From positions 1 to 64,000 of the forward strand of contig CAVZGP010000010.1 of the NCBI GenBank assembly GCA_963774765.1: 64,000 nucleotides of DNA. Direction: 5' to 3'. The position numbers and the translations under genes are program-made. The notes under the pieces were generated by a model that ran no database searches, had not been told where the DNA came from, and saw only the letters and a list, made by a program, of their open reading frames with translations. Each line of letters starts with the position of its first letter. The stretch's first letter is position 1. This document shows, piece by piece, positions 25,562-36,027 of the stretch. The stretch is from Sva-07 sp963774765 (lineage in GTDB: Bacteria > Actinomycetota > Acidimicrobiia > Acidimicrobiales > Ilumatobacteraceae).

Positions 25562-27869
25562 CCGCTGGCGCCTCCTTCGCGATCTGATCCCACTCGAACT
25601 CCTCGAGCATCTCCACCGATTCCAGCACGGGAACGACATTCGCCGCCAACCATCGACCGCCCGGAACGAAGCGTTCAGCCCCGCGAGACCGCCGGCAACG
25701 TGGTGCAACCATGCCAGCACGAGAACCAGTTCCCCGTGCAACGGTGCGATCGCCGCTTCGCCTGTCGAGCGGGCCTCACCCCCCAGATCGGACATCCACG
25801 TCCATCCGGCTCGGGAACCGACCGCCTCGACGGTCGTCTCGCCGATCTGACCCCCCTGGACGCTCAGCCACAAATCGCGCGAGATCGACCTCGGCGAGTC
25901 CGCCAGCCTGGCTGTCCTCCCAGTCGACCAGCCCGCTGAGAACGATGGCGTCCTCACCGCGCTGCACCAGTGCATTGCCGATCCAGCAGTCGCCGTGCGT
26001 ACGGGTCACGACGACCTGTCGGCCGAGCAGACCGGCGCTCAGCACCGCCCACAGCCGGTGGATCTCGCCCAGGTGCTTCCAGAGTCGTCGTTCGGACATC
26101 AGCACGTTGATGTGCGTGGTGACCAGTTCGTCGACCAGTTCCCGATCGACGACGCGCACCTCGGGCTGCAGCCCGTGCACAGCCGACACCCCGCGGGCAA
26201 TCGCACCAATGGTCTCGTGGTCCGCCGCCAGCGCACCCTCACCTGGGCACGCTGTCTCGATGACATAGCGCTGCCCCTGGCACTCCCCCGACTCGACGAC
26301 CTCGGGCAGGAAGGCCAACACCTCGTCGTGCCCCATCGCCGATCGCCGAACCGCTACGAGGGCGTCGACGTGCCGATCGAGGTTCAGGCCGGCACTCTCG
26401 GACACGGCGATCTTGACGATGAGTGGCCGCGATGCGTCGTCGACACGCACCACGGCAACGTCGTTGTCACTCGGCAGCAAGTGGCGCGGCGACAGCGCAG
26501 GACCATGTCGATGCGTTGCATCGAGTTCGTCGAGCACCGCAGCGATCGCACCCGCCCGCCGACTCCGGCGAATGTTCGCGCGGCGCACCTTCAGCCAGTC
26601 GACGACGCCACCGCCGTGAGCGCCCGACCAGACGGGGCGCAGCGTCGTCGCGGCCAACACTGCCGCCAGAACCGTGTGACCGACCAGCGACACCCAGCCG
26701 ATCGCGTCGATCCCCCACCATTGTTCGAACGCGAGGATGCCCAACAGCGGTGCCGCTGCAGTCCCTCCGGCGATGCGGATGATCAACCAGATGTCGCGCT
26801 CGACCCGTGCCCATCCGAGCGCCACACCGATGACCGCCATCGGGATCGCGTCGACGGCGAGAAGGCGCAGCAGCGTCGTGCCGTTGTCGGCGTACGTCGC
26901 ACCGAACACCCGCAGCACGATCGGGGCTGCGGCCGCGCCGAGGAGCGCTCCGGGAACGATGATTGCCAGCGAGTGGGTTGCCGCCCGCCGTGCGAGATCG
27001 AGCGCATGCAACGGTCGCGCTGCGGCCTCGGCGACGAACGCCGTGACGATGTTGGCCGTCACGAGCTGGCCGGTGGCCGCAATCGTCATGGCGAAGAACG
27101 CATAGGCGGTATCTTCGGCGCCACGATTGGCCAGTACGAGCAGGACGACCACCTCGGCACCGAGCAGCCGGATCATGTCGGCAACGTAATCGCCGACCGA
27201 GAAGCGGGCGACGGCGCGAGTGCTGAACACCTCAGCGTCGACCGGTCGCTGTTCGCTCTCGCCGAGCAGGCGTCGGAACACCAGGATGTTGAGCGGGACG
27301 ACGGCGATCAGCGCGGGAAGCGACCACGCGACGGGCAGCGCCCACGCTCCCGTCGCAGCGAGGATCACGAGGAGCGCGAGTTTGGCGATCGAGTAGCCGA
27401 AGTTCTCGACGGGAACCCAGACGGCGTGGCGCAGCCCGGTCAACACGCTGTCCTGCAGGACGAAAATGGTCCAGACCGCACACGCCAACGCGAACAGGAC
27501 CGCATCGATCGGTCGCTGGCGCAGCACGAGCAGATCCTCGGCCCACAGCGGCGTCCCGAACACGAATCCGACAGCGAACAGCAATGCCACCGCCGAACAC
27601 AGCGCATAGGCGGTGCCGATGAACCTCCCGGCGCTCGATCCGGCGGCGGCCATGAAGCGGATCAGGCTGCCGCGCAGTCCGAGTGTGGCGACGTTGCCGA
27701 CCAGCACGATCGACGTCACGATCGCCGTTCCGATGCCGACGTCACCCGTCGAGAGCATCCGAGCGGCCACGACCCAGAAGACCAGACCGAGCACGGCGGT
27801 GATCATCGAGCTGGCCACGAGCGCGGCCGCGTTCCGCGTCAGGCGGTCGTCGGCGGTTCGGCTGGTCAT
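25551..27869 (-). CDS. Polysaccharide flippase fused to APH-like kinase domain (C-terminus frameshifted)
   Basis: Residues 1 to about 430 form a MOP-superfamily flippase (Wzx/MATE-like) with about 12-14 transmembrane helices, starting NAAALVASSMITAVLGLVFWVVA. After a basic linker (VRRANIRRSRRAG) the rest is an aminoglycoside-phosphotransferase-like domain with THGDCWIGNAL and GLVDWEDSQAGGLAEVDLARF. The uninterrupted frame ends at 25776. One extra G in GGGGGG (25851-25856) and one missing G in GGGG (25679-25682) probably hide the real end. Correcting both gives 772 residues ending DQIAKEAPADVG with its TGA at 25551, overlapping the DivIVA-like start. The fusion is unusual. It suggests coupling of lipid-linked glycan export to phosphorylation, which is inferred. 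Confidence 0.85.
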
Positions 27870-28949
27870 CGTCGGTCCTCGAAGCCGATCAGCTTCTTGA
27901 CCGCGCCGCGAACGGCTCGGTCTGCCGCGGTCAGTGGCAGATGTTCGATGCGGTACTCGCCCGACGTCACGGCCACGGCGCCGAAGCGTTCCTTGAACGT
28001 GGCAAGGCCGACGGACGAACCGGACTCGCCCATGTTGTACCGGCTCGCTCCGTACTCGATTGCCAGCTCGATCGCCCGCCAGTGGACCGCGTCGTTCACG
28101 CCGCTCGACGCGGCGACCGCGACGTCGGTCGCTCCACGGGTGTACCGCACCGTCGGCCCGAGCAGGACGATCGCAGAGGCAGCGGGCACGCCGCTCACGT
28201 CGCCGACGATCACACAGAAGCGATCACCGAGGTGCTGCCCGATCGCTCTCAGCTTCTCGATCGGATCGCGTCGGGTGCCTCGCAGTGTCGCGAGCCAGGC
28301 TGGGTTCGTGCTGCTGTGCTGCCCACCGCTCGATCGAACGCAGGAACAGGCCGTAGTGGTCCTCCAACATGTCACCGCCACGGCCGACGCGGAGCTGAGT
28401 GTCACGCCGCTCAGCGCGGCGAATCGCCCGCCGGGTCATGCCCGGCAGATGCGCGAAGTACGCCTCAGCACCGACAGTCACATCGGCGACGTGGGTCGTG
28501 CGTGGCAGCACCGTCACCCGCTCGTCGTCGGCAAGGTGCCGCCAGGGCTGGTCGCGACCGGCCTCGATCCGGATCGACACCCGGGCTGCCCCGAGCGAGT
28601 GGAGGTCGTCGACGATGTGGTCGACTGCGAGCACGTCCAGGTCAGCACCGACCGGGCCTCCGATTCCCCACGCGTTCGGGAACGACCACAACGAGGCCAT
28701 TCGGGTCGGCACTCCCCGCCGCGCCACGAGTGGGAGCACGAACCGGCGTCCGTCGGCGAAGCGGTAGAGCCGGCTGCGGTCGACGAACGACGATGACGAT
28801 TCGATGGCATCGATCCACGCCGGGAACTGTTCGGCGACAGCTCCGGGATCGGCGTTCGCGATCTCGTCCCAGTCGCGACGTCCGGGAGTCGTCACCGTCG
28901 GTGCGATGCTGCTCGGCGACGATGACCGGATCGACAGCGCGAGGCTCAC
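27866..28949 (-). pseudogene. GNAT/FemAB-like acyltransferase of the polysaccharide operon, one frameshift (probable sequence error)
   Basis: 360 residues after correction. The BioF2/CelD-like acetyltransferase fold (PF13480 type) is suggested by AYFAHLPGMTRRAIRRAERR, ALGDRFCVIVGDVSGVPAAS-like core (here HLGDRFCVIV), and the C-terminal YNMGESGSSVGLATFKERFG. Proteins of this type attach amino acids or acyl groups to surface glycans. One extra base in the CAGCAGCACG region (28305-28322) splits it. The GTG start at 28949 overlaps the GH16 stop and has AAGGAGG at ideal distance. The stop overlaps the flippase ATG. Confidence 0.82.
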
Positions 28950-29809
28950 AGTTCCTCCTTCTGGCGGACGACGACCTCGTCGATGCGCATGGTCTGCGGG
29001 AGGACGTCGATGTCGACGTCGCCCGCGAAGCCGCCCATCGCGAGGTTGAGGATCAGGTACATGGGCGTGGTCGGGATCAAGTCCTGGTCGGTGACTCGAC
29101 CGGTCTCGACGCCATCGATCGCGAACACGACGGCATCGGCCGACCAGTCGACGCTGTAGGTGTGCCACCCGCCGGCGAGTGCGAGACCGTTCGTCTCGAC
29201 TCGCGCCGAGGCGCGTTCACCGTCCACCGACTGGTGGACGTGCGACGTCACGACGTCGGGACGGTCGCCGTATCGCTCGAGGATGTCGATCTCGGGCAGG
29301 CTCGTCTTGTCCGCCGACAGCAGCCAGATCGCCGGCCAGGTCCCGTCACCGTCGGGGAGCCAGGCTCGGACCTCGACGAGCCCGTATGTGAACTCGAAGC
29401 CGGACGACTCGGCGTCATTCGACGACGGACCCGTCGACACCATGCCCGAACGGATCGGAAGAACGGCACCGTCGGTCGTCTCCTGCTCGTCAGCGGTCGC
29501 CGTGAGCTGCAGCTCGCCATCGCGCACCACAACGCCCTCGGGGCGATACCACTGCTGTTCGTCGTTCGAGGCAATCGTGCACCCACCGTCCACTTGCCAC
29601 CAGTGACACGTACTCCACACGGGGTCCAGGTCGACACCAGAGAACGTTTCGTCGAACACGACGCGCCGGCCGTCGACGTCCACCGGCCCGTCGACCACGA
29701 CGCGACTTGGTGTCGTGTCACCTGCATCGCTCGCGCCGGCTCGGACCGCGAAGACCACGGCACCGGTGACGACCGCGAACGCAGCCAACGTCAGCGTGCG
29801 CTTCCTCAT
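28946..29809 (-). CDS. Secreted GH16 family glycoside hydrolase
   Basis: 287 residues. The N-terminus MRKRTLTLAAFAVVTGAVVF is a signal peptide or anchor. The GH16 jelly-roll has the catalytic motif EIDILERYG (Glu nucleophile, Asp, acid/base Glu) and the supporting strands FEFTYGLVEVRAWLP, GTWPAIWLL and HTYSVDWSADAV. Family members cut beta-1,3/1,4-glucans or related galactans. Within an exopolysaccharide operon it may trim or release the polymer. The ATG overlaps the deacetylase stop, and the end overlaps the next gene's GTG. Confidence 0.92.
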   Translation of the reverse strand: MRKRTLTLAAFAVVTGAVVFAVRAGASDAGDTTPSRVVVDGPVDVDGRRVVFDETFSGVDLDPVWSTCHWWQVDGGCTIASNDEQQWYRPEGVVVRDGELQLTATADEQETTDGAVLPIRSGMVSTGPSSNDAESSGFEFTYGLVEVRAWLPDGDGTWPAIWLLSADKTSLPEIDILERYGDRPDVVTSHVHQSVDGERASARVETNGLALAGGWHTYSVDWSADAVVFAIDGVETGRVTDQDLIPTTPMYLILNLAMGGFAGDVDIDVLPQTMRIDEVVVRQKEEL

Positions 29810-30597
29810 GCCACGCCCAAGGCGGCGCGGTGTCGCAACAGACGCGCGTAGCGGAACCCGCGGCTCAAGACGACGCTGCGTCCGCGTGGCGCCAACGGGG
29901 GCGTCTCCAATTCCGCCAGCAGTTCGTCCGCTGTCGTCTTGCCTGCCACGATCAGCCGTGACAGCCGGTATCGGTCCTGACCCACCCAACTCCAACGGTC
30001 GGCGACGGCGCAGGCGGAGTCGTAGCCAGCGGCGCGTACCGCAGCGACTTCGTGATCGCGATGATGGCCGTGGGGGTACGCGAACGAACGCACCCGTCGA
30101 CCGAGACCGTCCTCGAGTTCACGTCGCGAATCCGTGATCTCGGCAATCGACGCGGACCGCGGGATCACGTCGAGCTGCGGGTGCGTGCGAGAATGCGACC
30201 CGATCTCGTGGCCCGAGGCGATCACGTCGTGCATGTCTGACCAGGTCATCATCGGCTGATCCGACTCGCCCGGGATCCCGAGCCAGGCACTGGTGCCACC
30301 GACCTGCGTCGACACCACGTACATGGTCGACACGACGCCCTTGGCCTCGAGGAGCGGCACCGCATGTTCTGCGTAGTCGGCGCGACCATCGTCGAAGGTG
30401 ACCAGCAACGGGCGCGGGGGCAACGTGTCGTTCCCGATGGCATCGACGAAACCACTCACGGTCAGGCAGTCGTAGCCCACCGAGCACAGCGCCGACACGT
30501 GCTCGGCGAAGAGCGAAGGCTCGATGCACCACCGCTGATACGCGGCCGACGACGTGTGGCCCACCGAGTGGTACAGGAGGATCGGGATCGGGGTCAT
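29806..30597 (-). CDS. Polysaccharide deacetylase (NodB/CE4)
   Basis: 263-residue CE4 deacetylase. Motif 1 is LLVTFDDGRADY (catalytic Asp and metal Asp). Motif 2 is IGSHSRTHPQLD with the HxxxH metal pair. FAYPHGHH is the substrate-groove motif. It removes acetyl groups from N-acetylhexosamines of the growing polysaccharide. No signal peptide is visible at the chosen start MTPIPILLYHSVGH, so the site of action is uncertain. It overlaps both neighbours by 4 nt. Confidence 0.92.
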   Translation of the reverse strand: MTPIPILLYHSVGHTSSAAYQRWCIEPSLFAEHVSALCSVGYDCLTVSGFVDAIGNDTLPPRPLLVTFDDGRADYAEHAVPLLEAKGVVSTMYVVSTQVGGTSAWLGIPGESDQPMMTWSDMHDVIASGHEIGSHSRTHPQLDVIPRSASIAEITDSRRELEDGLGRRVRSFAYPHGHHRDHEVAAVRAAGYDSACAVADRWSWVGQDRYRLSRLIVAGKTTADELLAELETPPLAPRGRSVVLSRGFRYARLLRHRAALGVA

Positions 30598-31827
30598 GAC
30601 GAGTCGGCGGCGCGTTCGCGTCGCTGCGTCCATCTCGACGAGTGGTAGGCGACGGCCCCCTTGGCCATGCCCTTGAGTTCCGCGAAACGCAGTTCGCGTG
30701 GGTAACTGTCGGAGCGCCGGTCGTTCTTGACCGAGCTGTCCGACAGCGCCGTCCAGACACCCGTCGGCAACCGGCGGAGAACCGCCGGCAACGTCGAGCG
30801 TTGGGTGAGGTATTTCGAGAAGGTGGCCGCCAGGCCACAGCCGTATCCCTCGATCTGCCTGACGAGCTCGGCGTCGGTGGTCATGGACGAGTGCCAGACC
30901 ACCGAGGCGGGTTGGCGCACGATCACGTGACCGGCGAGCAGGAGTCGCATGGCGACATCGATGTCCTCGCCACCGCGAGCCGTGGTGCCGGCACCGAGGG
31001 CCTCGTCGAAGCCACCGATCCTGCGGAGTGCTTCGACCCGGAATGCCATGTTGGCGCCGGTTCCGAGCAGACGGGGATGGAACGGGAACAGCTTCGACGG
31101 CGCCGGGTCCATCGCCAGGTGGTAGGCGGCTTCGTCGAAGTCGGGCACGTACCCGCCGAACTCCTGGAATCGCAGCTCGGCAGTGGTCGTGAGCGACATC
31201 GGCAGCACGGACCCGCTGACGCACACCGACCCGGCATGCGCGCCGAAGGTCGCACCGATCACCTCGAGCCAGGTCGGCTCGGGCTCGATGTCGTCGTCGG
31301 TGAACACCACGAACGGGTGACGGGCCGCCTCCAGACCGCGGTTGCGAGCCCGCGACAGCCCGGGGCGGGGCTCGAGAATGTGCCGCACGCCGGGGAAGGC
31401 CGCGACCGCGTCCGCTGTGGCGTTGTCGTCGGGGGCGTTGTCGACGACGATCAGTTCGTCGTCGGGACCGATGACGGTCTGGATCGTGCGCAGCCCTCGG
31501 GTGAGCAGCTCGGGACGGTTGCGCGTACAGATCACCACCGAGAACGGCCCGACCGGCGCCGAGCCAGCGCGACGAGCTGCACGGCGTCTCCGGGGCGAGT
31601 TGTTTGCTGGCGCGTGCGATCGCTGAACCGTCGAGCGGGAGGATGTCGACGCCGATGGGCCAGGCGTTGTTGCGGAGCAGGGCAAACACGTTGGTAACCG
31701 TCGCTTCCGGATCGGTCGGTTCGCGCAACACCAACGCGCCGGTGTCGACGTCGAGCACACCGACCGCCAGTGGGCCGGCGTCGACTCCGGGAGACACCTG
31801 TTCGTCGTCAATGACCGCGGGATACAT
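30594..31827 (-). pseudogene. GT2 glycosyltransferase with N-terminal extension, one frameshift (probable sequence error)
   Basis: 410 residues after correction. An N-terminal ~85-residue segment (VGVLDVDTGALVLREPTD, ALLRNNAWPIGVDILPLDG) precedes a GT-A domain with VVICTRNRPELLTRGL, the metal motif VFTDDDIEPEPTW, and GANMAFRVEALRRIGGFDE. The acceptor-side motif GGEDIDVAMRLLLAG follows. One extra base near 31585-31591 breaks the frame between the two parts. The ATG at 31827 has AGGAGG 5 nt upstream, the strongest ribosome-binding site in the operon. It lies 39 bp after the large membrane protein. Confidence 0.88.
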
Positions 31828-31866
31828 GGATCCTCCTCGTCGGAGTGTTGAACGTGTCGGAGGCGC

Positions 31867-34019
31867 TCATCTGCTGACCACCAACAGGTACGTGTCGTCG
31901 ATCTGTTCGACGAGTTGGAATCGGTCGTTGGCGAGCAGGAAGGCCGTCGCATCGGCGCTGTTGCGCACGGGAAAGGTTCCGAGCGTCCGGATCTCGTCGA
32001 TCATTCCCGGACTCACGACGACGTAGGGCGTGCCCGACGTGAGCGCCACCAGGTCGTCGGCGACGCCGTCGAGCACCGCCGGCGACGGCAACGCGGTGCT
32101 GACTCCCACCATCTGGACGATGTAGGGCGTGTAGGTGTCGTCCACCTGGAACTCGGGGTATCGGGCCGATGCCGCCGCGGGGTATCCGCCGCCGAACTGG
32201 GCGATGATCGCCGGTGCGACGATCGTGTCGCCGATGTACTCCTCCATGGCGACCTCGGAGGCCTGGACCTGGTTGATCCGCTCGCGGCCGAAGTGGACCA
32301 CGACCAAGCCACCAGCGAGGGCCAGGCACAGCACCGTCATCAGGATCGTCGGTTGCGGCCATCGGCGATGTCGCTGAACCGGGGTCCGACTCACCACCCC
32401 CCAGGCGATGAGCGCACACATCAGCGGCAGTGAGTAGAGATACACACGGTAGATGGCCTCGCCACCGTAGGACTGCACCAGCGGGATCCCGAACGGGATC
32501 ACTGCCAGCACGACGAGCAGACCGATGCGCCGGCGGGCCCAGGCCGCGGCCGCGGCTCCGACCATGGCGCAGACCCACACGCCGGCCGAGAAGGTGCGGG
32601 TGGCCAACCCGATGAGATCGGCGAGTGCGGGTGGCGTTCCGACAACGGCGTTGCCATCGGCATTGGCGGTGGGCGAGCCGCCGAACCCGAGATCGAAGCC
32701 CTGCCCGGCGAAGTACGGGAACGACCGCGCCAGCCACAGCACCGACACGCCGACGAGCGCAAGCAGCAGTGGCCGGTCGGTGACGCGGCCAAGCGCGTAG
32801 GCCAGCACGACCGGGCCGACCACGATGACCGGGGTCAACGGGTGGACCATCAGCAGGCCGAGGAACAGCACGGCGACGCCACAGCGACGAGCCACGACCA
32901 CGCGCTGTGCGACGGGTTCGGCGTCGGCGCGGAACCAGCTCCAGATCATGGCGAGCACGACGATCGCGAGGAACGATCCGAGCGTCTGCGCGGCGAAGTA
33001 GTTCTGGCCCACCCAGTTGGTGAGCACGTAGAGGACCACCGACAGGTAGGTGGCGCGGATACTGCTCGTCAGGCGGAGCACGAGGAGCCCGACGGCCAGG
33101 ACCACGAAGCCTTCCCCGACGACCTGTGCCCACGCCGCATACGAGGTCGGATCGACGCCTGTGGCCCCGCGGACGAGCGCTCCGAGGCCGAAGAAGCCCG
33201 AGAAGTTGTTGTAGATGTCGACGTCGGGGTGGAGGCGACCGGTCTCGTCGAGGAGGCGCATCACCCCGATGTGCTTGTAGGACCAGGGGTAGCGGACCGT
33301 GCCGATGCTCAGCGCGACGGTGCCATAGATGGCCATGATCAGCGATCCGGTCGCCACCACGACGCGTGCGGTCGCCGGCCGTTCGGCGGTGACGGCCACC
33401 GCCGCAGCGACCACCAGAACGGCGAACGAGAGGAACCAGGTGAGCGGGAGCCGCCCGACGAGGCCGGAGAAGCCGATGTCGGACACGTCCAGGCGCGACA
33501 CCGACCACGCCCACAGTGCGAGGGCGGTGGCGCTGACCGCCAGGTGGCGTGCCCCGATCGAGGCGACGACCCGTCCCCCACCGTTCGCGGCCAGCATCAC
33601 GGTCTGTGATGGTGACGATCGTCGCTCGCTGCGTGCCGCTCGATCGACGACCTGGGCAATGCGCACAGCTGCACTCGTCGCGAGGACCGCGACGGCGATC
33701 GTTCGGGGGGCCCACACGTGCAGGGTCAGGGCCAGGTGGGCGACGATGATCCACGACACGACACTGAGCGCCACGACGGCGACCACCCGTTCGAGGCGAT
33801 CGACGGGACGGAGCAACCGGACACGAGGATGCCGGGGTGCACGACGAGTGCGAGACCCAGCACCAGACCGGCGAGCGTACCGCTGCTGGCGAGGGCGAGC
33901 AGCACACTTCCCGCCACCGCCAACCAGAACGCCGCGTCGGTCGACGGTGCCGGGCACGGCATCACCGTGCGCGGTGTCGACACACGAGGTGACGGCTCCA
34001 CCGCGACCGTCACTGCCAT
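31867..34019 (-). CDS. Large polytopic membrane protein of the polysaccharide operon (GT-C or polymerase-like), one frameshift near N-terminus
   Basis: 717 residues after correction, with about 12-14 transmembrane segments such as VVAVVALSVVSWIIVAHLAL, LPLTWFLSFAVLVVAAAVAV and TWPQPTILMTVLCLALAGGL-like stretches. A long soluble tail ends in DDTYLLVVSR. The probable start is the ATG at 34019 (MAVTVAVEPSPRVS). One C appears to be missing from the CCCC at 33834-33837, after which the main frame runs on. It may polymerise or transfer lipid-linked sugar units; I see no decisive motif. It overlaps the preceding GT2 gene. Confidence 0.75.
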
Positions 34020-34944
34020 CGAAGCCCCATCGCGACGCGTTGGGTGACGATAGCCGGCGGCGGCACTCAACAGGCCGGCACTGAGTATGGCGGCGCGCTT
34101 GAGGCGACGGGGTTCGCGGAACGAACCAGCGACGTCGTGCGACACGGCACGAGCGATCGCTCGCGAGTACTCACGCTCGTCGGCGGTCGCCTGGCCGGCA
34201 CCGACCATCGCTCCAAGGCGCGCCTTCGAACGGCCCTCGCCGAAGCACCGCCGGAGCACGTACGACACACGAGTGCGTCCGGGGGTGACGCGGTGGCGCA
34301 CCAGCGACCTCGGGGCGAACACGACCGTCTCATCGGCGGTCTGACGAATCCGGATGCACACGTGCGTCTCTTCGCAGCCGGCAACGTCGGCGCCGACGCG
34401 ACCCAACTCGACGGGAAACCCGCCGACGCGCTCCAGTGCGGCGCGTCGGAATGCGGCGCTCGCGCCGAACACGTTGCGGATCTCGACGACCTCGTCGGGC
34501 AGTCCGGGGTTGGTGCACCCGACCGTCCAATCGAGGTGGCGCGGGAACCAATCGGGCCGACGGTCCGGCCACGCCGGGTCGACGCGGCCGCCGACCGCAG
34601 CGACGCGAGGGTCGCCGAAGGGAGCCAAGGAGCGCCTCGAGCCAGCCGGGCTCGGCGACGGCGTCGTCGTCGATGAACGCGATCACGTCGGCGGTCGTCG
34701 CGGCCAGGGCGGTGTTGCGGGCGTACGACAGACCACGCTCGCCCGCGTTCGGCATGGTGGTGACCGACGGGCGGATGCGCTGGGCCAGCTCGGGATGGTG
34801 ATCGACGACCACGAGCAATTCGTCGGGCGAGCGCTCCTGACGTTCGAGCGAGTCGAGGCAGGCGTCGAGATCTCCGAGACGGTCGAGGCTGTAGGTGCAC
34901 ACGACCACGGCAACGGTCAGGCGGCCCGATCCGCCATCGTTCAT
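34010..34944 (-). pseudogene. GT2 glycosyltransferase, frameshifted (probable sequence errors)
   Basis: 310 residues after correction. The GT-A domain begins LTVAVVVCTYSLDRLGDLDA with the metal motif IAFIDDDAVAEPGWLEALL. After an extra base at 34629-34632 it continues APFGDPRVAAVGGRVDPAW and FGASAAFRRAALERVGGFP, then GCEETHVCIRIRQ. A second extra base near 34030-34075 probably hides the stop, because the frame otherwise runs into the membrane protein gene. With both removed, the TGA falls at 34010-34012 over the next ATG. The start ATG at 34944 overlaps the upstream GT2 stop. Confidence 0.85.
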
Positions 34945-35792
34945 GGCGTTCGGCGCTCGATGGTCGGCCGACGGTTCACGTAGTGGTCGGCCGCCTCGCG
35001 CACGAGTCAGCGCGAAGATCCGCGTCCCGTTCGCGAAAGGCATGCAGGTTGGAGTTGCCGGCAACCCGCTTGCTCTCGTAACTCGGCACTTCCTCGATCA
35101 CGAGTCCGAGGCGGGCCGCACGGATGTGCAGCAGCGTCTCGATCTCGAATCCATGGCAGTCGAGATCGAGGATCTCGCGGTGCTTCGTCCAGATCGCGTT
35201 GAAGCCGTACGCCAGGTCGGTGAAACGCGTGCCGTAACAGCGGTTGACGAACGTGCGGATGGCACCGTTGCCGAATCGACGCACACCGGTGATGTCGCTG
35301 CTGCCGCCACGCTCGAGGAACCGTGAACCCTTTGCGAGATCGGCGCCGCCGACGAGAGCGAGCACGAACCGCTCGACTTCGCCCGGCTCGTTGGAGCCAT
35401 CGGCGTCGATGAACACTGCGATGTCACCGCGTGCCGCGTTCAGCCCTTCGATCATGGCGTTGCCCTTGCCCTTGCCGGACTGCTGCACGATCCGGACGCT
35501 CGGCAACAGCTCTCGGGCGACGTCGATGGTGCCGTCGACCGAATGACCGTCGACGAGGATGACCTCGAAGACCGGCGGGAGGGACTGGAACAGTTGAGCC
35601 AGGTTCGGCGCCTCGTTCCGCGCCGGAACGATCACCGACACGGTGGACGCGGACCGTGACGCCATTGAGTACGTAGCTCCACGCCTCGCCCTGGACCGGT
35701 GGGCGAGCGCGCCGACGCTCGTACGGAAGCGGCGATTCGCCGCCGCCCGACTGCTCTCGCACGCTGGTACCGGTCATGTCTGTGTCGGTCAC
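34941..35792 (-). pseudogene. GT2 glycosyltransferase (DPM1-like), first gene of operon, frameshifted (probable sequence errors)
   Basis: 282 residues after correction. The core is VSVIVPARNEAPNLAQLF, VILVDGHSVDGTIDVA, FIDADGSNEPGEVERF (metal DxD) and SRFLERGGSSDITGVRR, then TDLAYGFNAIW and HGFEIETLLHIRAARLGL. It resembles polyprenyl-phosphate or undecaprenyl-linked sugar transferases. The GTG at 35792 has GGAGGAG seven nt upstream and gives a 43-residue N-terminal extension. A shorter start at 35665 needs no frame correction. Single extra bases near 35655, 35020-35040 and 34994-35006 must be removed to reach the stop over the next gene's ATG. Confidence 0.85.
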
Positions 35793-35996
35793 GTGCGCTC
35801 CTCCGCCTCGGGTGGTCTGGCCGCTCCCACTGCGACTGGTGGGCCATTATCACCAGCGTGCGGTGGGCGACGGAAGGGTCGAGGCGTGATCTTGACCAGA
35901 TCCTGTCGGCTACGAGCCTCGGATGACGCGGTGCGCCGGTGTGGTCACTCTGCGTCACCGCGTGAACTCGCCCAGCCAGCGATCTGTGCCCGTCCG

Positions 35997-36013
35997 GTCC
36001 CGGTTTCCGGGAC
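35997..36013. terminator. Hairpin between AtuA-like gene and polysaccharide operon
   Basis: GTCCCGG, TTT, CCGGGAC. It lies in the 235-bp gap 35793-36027, just beyond the 3' end of the AtuA-like gene. It could end transcription of that gene before the polysaccharide operon. The rest of the gap should hold the operon promoter, but no clear -35/-10 pair stands out. Confidence 0.5.
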
Positions 36014-36027
36014 ACTGGGGGCGCAGA

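Noticed and set aside
25995..28796. A 933-codon open frame on the plus strand across the flippase fusion and FemAB-like genes.
   Set aside because: The composition is extremely rich in Arg, Asp, Gln and His with no domain, and the opposite strand encodes well-conserved proteins.
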